This document shows positions 10,183-20,201 of a stretch of 64,000 nt of DNA, piece by piece. The stretch spans positions 20,416-84,415 of the forward strand of contig MU401626.1 of assembly GCA_022579005.1 (NCBI GenBank), in the 5' to 3' direction. The position numbers and the translations under genes are program-made. Under the pieces are notes generated by a model. It made no database searches, was not told the DNA's origin, and was given only the letters and a program-made list of their open reading frames with translations. Positions within the stretch are counted from its first letter, which is position 1, and each line of letters starts with the position of its first letter. The stretch is from Poronia punctata (Eukaryota > Ascomycota > Sordariomycetes > Xylariales > Xylariaceae).

Positions 10183-11677
10183 GGTGAGGGAGCAAAAAAC
10201 AAAGTCACAAAATAGTTGACGAACAAACAGCAGACGTTTGTATAGATTCAGCTCAAGACAAGCAAACAAAAAAGGGTATCAAATATCAGGTGATTTATTG
10301 TAAAGATAAAAAAAAAAGCCTTGAATGGCAAGTGGTGATATACTTGCTACGATGTTGTCTTGCGTAAGCCTGTCAGGTTAGACTTATAATAGAAAGACAA
10401 GGCGACTTGGGTAATAAAGCCTTCAAGTGACAATGCCAAGAGTGGCCAAAGGTTAACAATTGTACAAGGGTCAGATTAAGCCTTCTTCATTCTGTACGTG
10501 TAGGTGGCAAGAGAATCTTGTTGGACGTTGACGAAGAAAAATAGGTACGAGCAGTAAAGTCCACCCCATCTTGTTGTTATGTTCATGTGAATATTCGAGG
10601 GTATGCCTAGGTTAGGCGAGTAGGGATCATGGACCCCTCCATTGGCAACCAAATCGCCCTGTCAAAACGCTAATGCTAGGTAGCGCAAGTACGAGTCTGT
10701 ACCGTACAACAACCAGACTAGTCCAGTAGTGACGTCCTCTCCCGTCTCCCGTCCCCCGGCCCCTAGTCCAAAGACCCGAGGGACTGGTGGGCCATGCTTG
10801 AATCTCTTGAAGAGTCAAGACGGCAAAATCCTACGAGTTGGATTTGAGACTGGGGTTCTTCTCGCTCGGCTGCATAACACATACGCAATCTGTCAACTTT
10901 TACCCAGAACAGCCAGAGTACATGCTCTTTTTGTCCCTCGTTTGTATCTACAAAGTGGTCCAAGCATCATACCCCAGATCTAATATGTGGGGACCTTCCT
11001 CGCAAAGAAGGTTCCTATCTGGCCTAGTCTGCGAGATGCCGCACTACATGTACTGTACTACTTATATAATACATATTTACATGTACCCACGCGTACCTGC
11101 TCGTAGTTAGGTTACAACTTGTGCTGCCTATTTCCTCCAAATACCTACTCGGCCACAACAGATGAATACTCTATCGCATCCTAGGCCCTAGGTCAAGTCT
11201 GAAGGTTAGACTAGGTTAATCTTATTCATTGGCAACCGTGGGTTCGGCATATACCTATCCCTAACCCAAGTGGCGTAACAAGGATGCATACAGAGATACA
11301 ACAAGATAAGCTTGCGCTCGCGTTACTTGAACTATACGTCCAATCAGATCTCGTAATCCGCCGGAAAGTACCGTCCTCGTTGCTCTGACCGTTACTTACG
11401 TGCGTTGCAATCCAGTATAGCTTCCGAGCAGTCGCCTCGTCCACGCGCATGTGGGGACCGCAATGGGCATTAACCATCGCCATCCTCATCGGCAGAATTT
11501 CGCAAACTAGTACGCATGGGCTCATGTTGTGCGTTTATCAAATTATATGACTGTCCTCAAAGTCGGCACTTTGACTCAAGTTGTGGATTATAGCCGCTTT
11601 GTCTTTGACACGTAATAAATTTAACATTAAAGGCATGGACTACGTTACGTCGTATTGTCCCGCTCAGCATACCCTTC
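10183..11677. other. 1.5-kb intergenic, P450 promoter side
   Basis: No supported gene. It includes the P450 promoter (right after 10182) and the 3' side of the Zn2Cys6 gene. Open frames here (10729-10983, 11226-11525) lack recognisable domains and look like chance. Many short CCTAGG/TACCTA-like motifs occur, as elsewhere between genes in this window. Confidence 0.5.
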
Positions 11678-13665
11678 TTAGCACGTAGTTTGCGAAGGCG
11701 ATGGAGTTCCACGCGTCGCCAACAATGCCATAGCTCGGATCAAGCTCTGTGTTCCAGGTCGTTCCGGACCCGAGGTCGACGACGCCGCTTGCTGCTCCCA
11801 CGAGACCGCAGACCTAAGTCCGATGGCCGATCTCATGCGGTTCAGGATCTCTTGACTGCGTTGCCTTTGCTCCGGACTCGCGTAAACACAGTAAGTCACC
11901 AACCTCATAGGCTGGATAATGATTAACGCGGCCGCTCCATCGTGGGGCATGCTGACAGACTGTCCGTCCGGGCTAAGGTCACCCAGGGCGAACGGCACGC
12001 AGCAGAGCATGTCGTCGATGGTTAACCGCACACTATGCTCCAATATCGGGATACAGTCCGCCCACGCCGATTCGTCGCCCACCATCCAGTCGTCTGTCCC
12101 GCTCGACACTCGCACCGTATCGTGATATTCCAATATACTCAACAGCATTATCAAACGCGCGGACCGGACAAGAATGATGATACAAGCCGTCTTCGGGTCG
12201 TAATACGTCGCTCTGTTGGCCAGTTCACCGAGGGCCGCCGGTATGCTCTTCCCGTCAAATGTATTCTTCCAATATGCTTCCGCCTCTGTGTCCCATGTGT
12301 CGAACTCTCCCAACGCCTCGAAGCATGCTTGAAGAATGGTCGCGTCCTCCTCACTTGAGCGTGTCCCAGACTCGGATGGGATGTCTCCACTTGGTGATTG
12401 TTCCGTATCCAAGCCTGGGCCGAATTTGAATAGATTGTGCCTCAGACGCATGACTTTCGACATCAAAGCCATCGCACGCATCATGGGGTCAAATTTCCCC
12501 AACCATGCAACTAGCCCGCCGGGATCACTATATTTATCGTCCTGGTTGAGGAATGAATGTACTTGCTGTACAAGACAGTTAATATTCATGTCCGTTCAAC
12601 ACTAGCCCCTTTTTGGCCGCACAAGGCGATGATATTGCTCGTCACTTACTAATTTCAACAGCGAAAGGAGGAAAAGTTCAAATCCTCGGTTTGTGAAGAT
12701 CTGCTCTACCCCCCTTCTCTCCAACAGATAGTACAGGCCTGAAGCATGCTCACCAGCATCGCCCCAACCTTCTTCGCCGATATCCTATTGAGTGGTTAAA
12801 CACGGTACCTTGAACCCGTCGTTGGAGGACCAAGTTATTTACCTTGAACATGCACAAGAGCAGGACAGAGGCAAGCACCCTGTCGTCAGTGACCTTGTCT
12901 TGAGTTTCAATGGTTGTCCGAAGAGCGCGGACGGCCCGGCCGTAGTTTTGATACGACTGTATTCTGAACTTATCGCCGCCGAATTGATTATAGGCGGCCA
13001 TCTGTGCCACACTCAACGTGGCCAGCTCTAGTAGACCATTGCCATCATGGTTAAAGAGGCTTGGGAGAAAGCTCAGATGACCTGGTAGGTTGCCACCGTC
13101 TTCCGGTGTCACGAAGCGGCGAACAAAGTAGCAAAGAGACACATCGTTGTACGAGACATCTAGCGGGGGCATGATAGCAGAAGTCTGTGCATTGGTACGC
13201 ATTACGGCCTGGGCGTTGATCATTTCTTGCTCCTGCTGCTGCTGCTGCTGTTGATGCAGCTGCGGCTCCGGCTGGACTGGCTGCTGACATGGTGTCTGTG
13301 ATTCACGACGTCCGTTAGAAGACGAAGAAGACGACGTCGTCGTCGTCGGCGCCGGCGCCGGGCTCTTCTGCTTCGTAGCCGTCTTGTCAAATCGGAAATG
13401 AAACTGATCAGTGTAACCAGGACACGGCTTTCCGTAGATGTAGCAGCGTCGACATGATGGCCTACTCTCGTCGCACTGGTCCGGTCAACAGCTGAACCTC
13501 AGGACGTCTCGTGATAAGAGCAAAACATCACCAATCATGGTGAAGTGAGGTCTTGGACACCGCTCTCACGGATCAAGACCCCCTGACGTAATACAGACAA
13601 CTTACCTTGACCTTGCGTTGACGGCACCGCTTACAGCCGGTGCTAAACCGACCGGGGAAAACCAT
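11678..13665 (-). CDS. Zn2Cys6 (GAL4-type) transcription factor
   Basis: Minus-strand exons: 13665-13606, 13475-12843, 12784-12650 and 12565-11678, giving 571 aa. The binuclear zinc cluster is split by intron 1: exon 1 ends STGCKRCRQRKVK and exon 2 starts CDESRPSCRRC...C, giving C-x2-C-x6-C-x6-C-x2-C-x6-C, all six cysteines present. Residues ~40-75 are Thr/Ser-rich, followed by a polyglutamine stretch (seven Q) near residue 85. The rest is the alpha-helical middle region common to fungal regulators (SLFNHDGNGLLELA, GDAGEHASGLYYLLERRG). Such factors usually bind CGG triplets and control neighbouring pathway genes. It is divergent from the SDR at 14409 and sits centrally in the oxidative block, so it is probably the local regulator. 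The last ~35 codons are doubtful: another frame reading to a stop at 11664-11666 looks more protein-like (see findings). Confidence 0.85.
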
Positions 13666-14408
13666 CTTTCACTAACCGTTATCGAGCCGGGAGAGAATAA
13701 CTGGCGACTTATTGCAGTTGAAGGAGGAGGCCGCAGATTTCGGGGGCAAAAATATGGGGTTGGAAATGGGACGCCGGGGGGGTAGCCTTGGTAGGACAAC
13801 TGATAGGGAAATATAAATCTCGCCGGCAACTGGGGCATCCCAAACGGCCTGTAAACGGGAGCAAACAAGTCCTGAGGCCACCATTTGGGGTTCCACTGAT
13901 GTTGAACGGCATTGGTCGAATACCCCGTATGCCCGCGTAATCCTTGCCAAAAGCTGGGGCAAGAACGGGCAAGCGTGCTCTTTCTTACTATGAACGGCTT
14001 AGTTTGCGAATTTTCGTCATGAATCTTGGCAACATGCAGATGCCGAGGTTTGCATGCAATTTGCAAGCCACAGTTACTTTGGAATGCGAGTCTACCTCTC
14101 TACTCGTACAACTACACGTACTCGTAGACGGTAGACAGTAGCAATGCACATCTTGCAAGAGTGGCGCCTCGGGCCCTCCAGGACTTCAACTTCACAAGAT
14201 ACGTAGTTGGATGAAATAGTCGGATCTAAGTTACTAACGATCTAGGTTAAATACTGACTCGCCCTAAAATGGCGGCCGGAATATCCGCGCCTCCAAAGGA
14301 TGGATTCTTTGAACAAAACCCATCAGACTGACTTTGCATCTCTATGCTCGAAAGTGAGCAGTTCGTCTTTGTAAGATAACCTACAAGTGATATATCCGGC
14401 TGTTCATC
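13666..14408. promoter_or_regulatory. Divergent promoter Zn2Cys6 regulator / SDR
   Basis: A 743-bp region between two divergent start codons. It contains a CGG-N5-CCG inverted repeat at 14277-14287. Minus-strand open frames here (13672-14066) show no family resemblance and are treated as chance. Confidence 0.5.
14277..14287. promoter_or_regulatory. CGG-N5-CCG candidate Zn2Cys6 binding site
   Basis: The sequence CGGAATATCCG is an everted/inverted CGG pair with a 5-nt spacer, about 122 bp before the SDR start codon. Zn2Cys6 dimers commonly recognise such paired CGG triplets. A single site can arise by chance, so the assignment is tentative. Confidence 0.35.
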
Positions 14409-15491
14409 ATGTCTTCGATACTATATTCGCCTGCTCACGACCTCAGCGCCTCTCTTCGAGATGTCTTCCTCTCGCCCCTGATCACCGGACCCCTTCTCTT
14501 CGCCGTCACATACGCCCCTGAAGCTGTTCGCGATGTAATCCTCAACATGGCAAGCAAGATACCGGGCGTGCAGGCCTCCTCAGTAAATATCAACATGGCC
14601 ACCCTCACAACAGTAGCACGCGTCATTTTCGGCCTGAGTATCATACGGCGGTTGAACAAGACCCTGAACACGGTCGCTGCCAACTCGTGGCGTTGGACAG
14701 CAAGCAAAGGCTGGGACTGGCCCAACGAGATAGCCGTAGTCACCGGCGGGTCGAGCGGAATTGGCAAGGAGGTCGTAGACAATCTTGCGGCCCTGGGCGT
14801 GCGTGTTGCTGTTCTGGATATCCAGGGCTTCCCCAAAGACTTGGGCGATAACGCGCGGATACGTTTCTACGAATGCGACGTGACGTCTTCCGAGTCGGTC
14901 GCTGCGGCCGCGGATGCCGTGCGCCGCGACTTCGGACACCCTTCCATCCTCATCAACAACGCCGGCATTACGAAGCCGACTTCCATCCTCAAGATGTCCG
15001 AGTCTTTCCTACGCAAGATCTTCGCCGTTAATACCATGGCCCATTGGTTCACAGTGCAGCAATTCCTACCGCACATGATCCAGGTAAACAAGGGTCACAT
15101 CGTCACAGTCGCCAGTCTCGCCTCGTTTGTGGCCTTGCCCACTGGGGCCGACTACTCGGCCACGAAAGCAGCTGCCCTCGCATTCCACGAATCGCTTGCT
15201 TGCGAACTGAAGCATTGCTACAAAGCGCCCAACGTCTTGACCACAGTCGTCCATCCCAATTTCGTCGCCACCCCTCTAGTTGCGGATATCGCAGAACATC
15301 TAATACGATCGGGCGTGCGCATGCTCAACAGCAAGCAGATTGCAGACCCCATAGTCGCCCAGATCAAGAGTCGGCGGGGTGGCCAGCTGATCCTCCCTAG
15401 AGGCGCGACACCCATCTCGGGTATCAGGGGCTGGCCGACTTGGCTCCAGGAACTGATTCGGGATGCCCTTGGTCGCTCAGCGGTAGCATAA
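14409..15491 (+). CDS. Short-chain dehydrogenase/reductase, RDH10/SDR16C-like, membrane-anchored
   Basis: Single-exon gene of 360 aa. The N-terminal ~100 residues contain hydrophobic stretches (about 20-35 and 65-80) that should anchor it, probably in the ER or lipid droplets. The Rossmann domain begins with VTGGSSGIG (111-119). CDV (156-158) is the Asp that contacts adenine. NNAG is at 183-186, catalytic Ser at ~236-239 (VASLAS), and YxxxK at Y249-K253 (YSATK). The layout matches the retinol-dehydrogenase-10/DHRS type that oxidises secondary or primary alcohols of lipophilic substrates with NAD(P). An aspartate at the end of strand 2 (VLDI) hints at NAD(H). It is divergent from the regulator and is followed on the same strand by an esterase and a Baeyer-Villiger enzyme. 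The substrate is unknown. Confidence 0.88.
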   Translation: MSSILYSPAHDLSASLRDVFLSPLITGPLLFAVTYAPEAVRDVILNMASKIPGVQASSVNINMATLTTVARVIFGLSIIRRLNKTLNTVAANSWRWTASKGWDWPNEIAVVTGGSSGIGKEVVDNLAALGVRVAVLDIQGFPKDLGDNARIRFYECDVTSSESVAAAADAVRRDFGHPSILINNAGITKPTSILKMSESFLRKIFAVNTMAHWFTVQQFLPHMIQVNKGHIVTVASLASFVALPTGADYSATKAAALAFHESLACELKHCYKAPNVLTTVVHPNFVATPLVADIAEHLIRSGVRMLNSKQIADPIVAQIKSRRGGQLILPRGATPISGIRGWPTWLQELIRDALGRSAVA

Positions 15492-16332
15492 ATTACCTAC
15501 CTACATTACATACTACTAGTCTCTGTATTCAGCCTTTTGTTAATATTGTACGCCTCGAAGCAAGAATCACATGTAACTAAAGTGGATGATCTACCTAGTC
15601 TACAACTCATTGCGTGTTGAATACTTGACAGGTTGGGGGCAGTTTAAACACTACGTATTACGACATCAGCCAAGAAATAAATGTTACCTTGATGCATCCC
15701 TTGTCATCTCTTATTCACGTGTTAAATAGCAGATAGGTATGTACTATGTAGAGGGTCTACCTATTTTCAACGGTTCCCCAATGTTCAACAACCGTTGCCA
15801 CGACCCCACCCACACCGAACCACGCCAGCGGATTTGCTTCCTTGCGTGCTTGCTTGCATGTACTATCGAGGTATTCTACTCTAAATATCCCCCACGCTAG
15901 CGTAGTGTGTGACCTAAAGGGACCCATCAAAAAAGTCCATACTTTTAGGACTCTACTTTAGTACCTGATCAATCCTACGACTCGTACGTGCAGATGGAAA
16001 AGATACATATTTACAAAATGCTGCATGGTCGACAAGCTCCCGCCGATGATGTTTAGTCTAGGATGTTATTTAGTACGCCCCTTGCCGAGGCATGTGCTCC
16101 TTCTCGCAAGGTACATCTCGTTATAGAAATTTAGATATTTACTTCGATATTACCAATAGTGCTTCGTATTTTCCCATGTGATGAATATGGGTGATATCAG
16201 CTGCCGATAGCAACTGCAACGGTGCCGTCAATACAGCTTTCTTCTTCGTCGTCGTCGTATCCTTCTTCTCCTTATTCTACTTGGTAATAATATTAGGTTC
16301 TAGAGTGTTTAGTATCTAGCCCGGTTGCCAAA
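15492..16332. other. Intergenic, SDR 3' end to hydrolase promoter
   Basis: No gene is supported. The last ~120 bp carry pyrimidine-rich CTTCTTC/GTCGTC runs just before the hydrolase start, typical of fungal core promoters or 5' UTRs. Confidence 0.5.
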
Positions 16333-17460
16333 ATGGCGTCTCTCCTATACATCTTTTTTGCGAGCCCCTTCCTGCTATCGCATTACTTCTTCGACGTTCT
16401 ATGTTGTCTCATCCCGTGGTTACGCCCTTCACGAACATGGTCACTCAACAAGGCCGTCCGCGTCCGCACCGTCCGGCTCGCATTACTCTACATGTCGCTT
16501 TTTTCCTGGGGCGACAAACTTCGACTGAAACCAGGCCGTGAGCGGGACCGGTTCGAAATCATCAAGGCCAAGTCCGACAAACTATACAGAGGACCTCTGA
16601 AAGACACCGAGATCGAGCCGCAGACACTGGGCGCAACATGGACGCCGTCGAAGCCGACCCCCGCCGCAGCCAAAGACCCCAAGAGCACGGTGACGCTGCA
16701 TTTCCACGGCGGCGCATTCGTCATCGGCGACGGACGGGACGGCGACACGGGATACCTATCTCGCACGCTCGTGAAGCACCTCGGGTGCCGATACGTCTGC
16801 ACACCGGGATACCGGCTCTCCAGTAGCAAAGGGGGGCAGTTCCCGGCTGCATTACAAGATGCCCTGACTTCGTACCTCCACCTCGTCAAAGAGATGGGTA
16901 TCCCGGGTTCCCGAATCATCCTGTCCGGCGATTCCGCAGGCGGCAATATCGTCATGGGCTTACTACGATACATCAATGAATACGGCCGAGAGCTCGACTT
17001 ACCCGCGCCGGCGGCTGCGCTCCTATGGTCTCCCTGGGTAGACGTATCCGCGGCCATGGACGTGACGCTAGATATCAGGGAATCGCCCTACTACAAGACG
17101 GACTATCTGAATGCCGAGTTTGCGCGGTGGGGTGCGCGCACCGTGTCCGATTACGGGAGGATCGACCCGATGCATCCGTACCTGTCGCCGCTACACCATC
17201 CCTTCATACTGGATGCGCGGATTCCCATGTTTGTCCACACGGGCGACCACGAGGTGCTGTCGGACGATGATAAGGCGTTTGCCGACACGTTTGCGAAACG
17301 CGGTTGGCCTGTGCATCTGTGCGTTTCCAAGGGATGTCCGCATGATATCCTCTTGCTGGGGCCGAGGATGGGCTTTCACAGAGAGGCGGAGGAGGCTACT
17401 AGAGATGCTAGGGAGTTCCTGGCGAGTCAATCGGCTCTACATCTCGACGGCGCTAGATAG
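16333..17460 (+). CDS. Alpha/beta-hydrolase fold-3 (HSL family) esterase
   Basis: Single-exon gene of 375 aa, with ATG in a good context (GCCAAAATGG). The N-terminus is hydrophobic (residues ~1-30), suggesting a membrane anchor or an uncleaved signal. The oxyanion-hole motif is HFHGGAF (123-129, HGGA 125-128). The nucleophile elbow is GDSAGG with Ser201. The acidic residue lies in TGDHEVLSDD (about 304-312), where the usual Asp position may be Glu307. The base is His337 in CPHD. HSL-family members hydrolyse short or medium esters, steryl acetates or lactones. Neighbouring SDR and Baeyer-Villiger genes on the same strand suggest it cleaves the ester or lactone formed by the latter. That is inference. 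Other possibilities are a steryl-acetyl hydrolase or a general detoxifying esterase. Confidence 0.88.
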   Translation: MASLLYIFFASPFLLSHYFFDVLCCLIPWLRPSRTWSLNKAVRVRTVRLALLYMSLFSWGDKLRLKPGRERDRFEIIKAKSDKLYRGPLKDTEIEPQTLGATWTPSKPTPAAAKDPKSTVTLHFHGGAFVIGDGRDGDTGYLSRTLVKHLGCRYVCTPGYRLSSSKGGQFPAALQDALTSYLHLVKEMGIPGSRIILSGDSAGGNIVMGLLRYINEYGRELDLPAPAAALLWSPWVDVSAAMDVTLDIRESPYYKTDYLNAEFARWGARTVSDYGRIDPMHPYLSPLHHPFILDARIPMFVHTGDHEVLSDDDKAFADTFAKRGWPVHLCVSKGCPHDILLLGPRMGFHREAEEATRDAREFLASQSALHLDGAR

Positions 17461-18704
17461 TCGCGTGAATTTGTAATGCGTGTTTGGTGGGGTTTGCTGA
17501 AGCGATGATGTTTTTTTGAGATACTGTACCTGGAGGCTAGTCTAGAACAAGTGTAGAAGATGTGTAGATAAAGGAGCCTACGCTAAGATAACGCGATACC
17601 AATTTATCATCGAATTTACGATTTTTACACCTTCAATTCTTCCTCGCGTTGTATGAACGTCGTGGACTGCTATAACTTACGTATACTGTTTTTGCTTTAC
17701 TTGTGCATAAAATGTTTACTCCCACCCGAGATGTCCAGCAACGGTTGCCTAGACTATCATGCACTTCTCTGCTATTCCTTGAGGTAACCGACGTTTGGAT
17801 TAGGTTGAAACACAAATACGTATACATACATCCCTCATCTCATTCGGGAAGTGAGCATCACACCGCGGACTCGGATACAACCGACAAGTTTAAAAGAAAA
17901 ACGGGTCTATCTTAAAACTAAGATACAACAAGGTACATTCCCCCCTCGTACCCTCGGTTTCGTTTAGCTTGGCCAATAAGAGTTGCCCTATCCACAAATG
18001 ACGAAGCCCTCTTCCTTTTCGGGGTACACTTTGCGAATGAGAAAAGGAGGCTCAACAATAGATAGACATCAGCTACATAGTGGAATTGAGTTGGTGTTAT
18101 TTGTTCTTTGCCTTATCAACGCGCGTGGCATTGCGTGTCTCTTTTACACGTGATTGTCCTAGTATTGTACGAGTAAAGTTGTCTTTGGGTTTAGCTTGCG
18201 ACGAAAAATAAGATCATATGCCGAGAAAAAGGATCTTGTTAAAATATTTTGCCTTTCTTTCAGTTTGTCGCCAGGGTACGAGTAAAGTTGAGGCGAGTCG
18301 CCTGTCTCTGTCTTGCCATGCGGTAACGCGAAATTCAAGTACCGTATGCTTGTGGCGGTTAAGTGGGGCATCCGACGGGGCCTCGGGTCCTGTTCCATTT
18401 CACTCGCTTTTGTTCCGTACGCAGTATATTCTTGATCTACCAACCTAAGATAAGGTACTTAGCTAACCTGAACATTATTGAGCCTGTGAAATTGGACAAT
18501 AATAAAAAACGAAGCTTCGCAAATAAAAACTCCTAACCATAGTATTTTAGGGACCGCGATCGTCTGCACTTAAGGGTCATTCAGTTTTGTTAGCTACTTT
18601 CTGCCTTACCTACCCCTCCAACTTCAACCCTTTTCACAGACTACTTTATTTATCTTTTAGGTTCTGTGTAACTTTTAATCAAAAATCAAAATCACTTCTC
18701 CTTA
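17461..18704. other. 1.2-kb intergenic, hydrolase 3' / monooxygenase promoter
   Basis: No supported gene. The final 130 bp are C/T-rich (for example CTACCCCTCCAACTTCAACC), consistent with the 5' UTR of the monooxygenase. A TTTTAG/GT context near 18660 could hide a 5' UTR intron, but this cannot be established. Confidence 0.5.
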
Positions 18705-20201
18705 ATGGCTAATCCGCTATCTACCGACGATTCGTCGTCGATGACGGCATCCGTCACGCCAGAATATGACTTCGACGTCGTCATCATCGGCGCAGGCATT
18801 TCCGGCATCAACGCAGCCTATCGCGTGCAGAACCAAGGGCCCCCAGGCATGAAATATGTGATTCTGGAAGGGCGGGAGTCGATGGGAGGGACTTGGGATC
18901 TGTTCAAATACCCGGGCATAAGGTCCGACTCGGACATATTCACATTCGGCCTCCCATGGAGTCCCTGGGGCCACACGGAGTCGATGGCGAGCGGGGACCA
19001 GATCAAGGAATATCTGGTCCAGTCCGCCCAGTCCGCCGGCATAGACAAGCACATCCGGTATTCTCACAAAGTCGAGACAGCCGATTGGCACTCGTCGGAG
19101 AAAGGCTGGGTGTTGAGCGTCAACGCGCCCGGACAGGAGAAGCCCGTCATCTTCCGGTCGCGCTTCATGCTTCTCGGCACCGGCTATTACGATTACGAAA
19201 CCCCCATGGAGTCCATCATCCCGGGCATCGAGAGATTCCGGGGAGAAGTCATCCATCCGCAGTTCTGGCCCAAGGATTTCGACTACACGGGCAAGAACGT
19301 GGTTCTCATCGGCAGCGGCGCCACGGCCGTCACCATCCTCCCTTCCATCGCCGATAAAGTCAAGCGCGTGACGATGCTCCAGCGAAGTCCGGGGTACATC
19401 TTCTCGCTTCCCACGAGCAGTTTCCTCACCAGACTCATGTTCGCCATCCTGCCGCTGTACTGGGCGCATTCGATAAACCGGCTCTTCTGGGCCTTCAAGA
19501 GCTGGGCCACCACGTGGTTCTGCAGGACGTTCCCCAGCGTAGCCAAAGCCGTCATCAAGAAAGTGACGATCCAACAGCTCCCGCCCGATATCAAATGGGA
19601 CCCGCACTTCAAACCGCGCTATAACCCGTGGGAACAGCGCTTCTGCGCCTGCCGAGAGGGCGATTTCTACGCGGCCCTGCGGTCCGGGAAAGCCGACATC
19701 GTCACGGACAAGATCAAGACCGTCACAGAGGACAGCATCGAGCTCGAGTCGGGCCAGGCCCTACACCCCGACGTCATCGTCACGGCCACGGGGCTGAAGC
19801 TCAAGTTCGGCGGCGGCATCCAGTTCAGCGTCGACGGGAAGAGTGTCAAGCTAGGCGACAGGTTCGCCTGGAAGGCGGCCATGATCGAGGGAATTCCAAA
19901 CCTACTCTTCCTGACGGGTTACGAGGATGCGTCGTGGACGCTCGGCGCGGATGTCAGCGCCCATCTCTTCCTCCGCCTGCTCAAACTGATGGAGAAGAAG
20001 GGCTCCAAGGTCATTGTGCCCAAGGCGTCGGCGCCGATGGAGGAGAAGCCGATGATGAGTCTGTCGTCGACGTATGTTATCAAGGCGCCTAGAGTCTTGC
20101 CAAGGGGTGGTACTGGTCAGTGGGCGCCAAAGAAGAATTACTTTTCTGATATGGCGGGTGCTAAGTGGGGGAATGTCACGGAAGATATGGAATTCTTGTA
20201 G
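18705..20201 (+). CDS. Flavin-dependent monooxygenase, Baeyer-Villiger type
   Basis: Single-exon gene of 498 aa. The first Rossmann motif is GAGISG (29-34), followed by GGTWDLFKYPGIRSDSD (61-77), the FAD-proximal block of BVMO/FMO enzymes. The BVMO fingerprint F-x-G-x3-H-x3-W-P is present exactly as FRGEVIHPQFWP (178-189). A second NADPH-binding motif is GSGATA (203-208). ATG is a late motif (TATGLKL). Length fits class B flavoprotein monooxygenases. The enzyme should use NADPH and O2 to insert oxygen next to a carbonyl, converting ketones to esters or lactones. N-hydroxylation or S-oxidation cannot be excluded, but the intact fingerprint favours Baeyer-Villiger chemistry. Upstream SDR and esterase genes fit as ketone supply and ester cleavage. 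No membrane anchor is obvious. Confidence 0.9.
   Translation: MANPLSTDDSSSMTASVTPEYDFDVVIIGAGISGINAAYRVQNQGPPGMKYVILEGRESMGGTWDLFKYPGIRSDSDIFTFGLPWSPWGHTESMASGDQIKEYLVQSAQSAGIDKHIRYSHKVETADWHSSEKGWVLSVNAPGQEKPVIFRSRFMLLGTGYYDYETPMESIIPGIERFRGEVIHPQFWPKDFDYTGKNVVLIGSGATAVTILPSIADKVKRVTMLQRSPGYIFSLPTSSFLTRLMFAILPLYWAHSINRLFWAFKSWATTWFCRTFPSVAKAVIKKVTIQQLPPDIKWDPHFKPRYNPWEQRFCACREGDFYAALRSGKADIVTDKIKTVTEDSIELESGQALHPDVIVTATGLKLKFGGGIQFSVDGKSVKLGDRFAWKAAMIEGIPNLLFLTGYEDASWTLGADVSAHLFLRLLKLMEKKGSKVIVPKASAPMEEKPMMSLSSTYVIKAPRVLPRGGTGQWAPKKNYFSDMAGAKWGNVTEDMEFL

Noticed and set aside
18717..19607. 296-codon open frame, minus strand
   Set aside because: Antisense shadow of the Baeyer-Villiger monooxygenase gene, with composition-driven charged residues and no family match.
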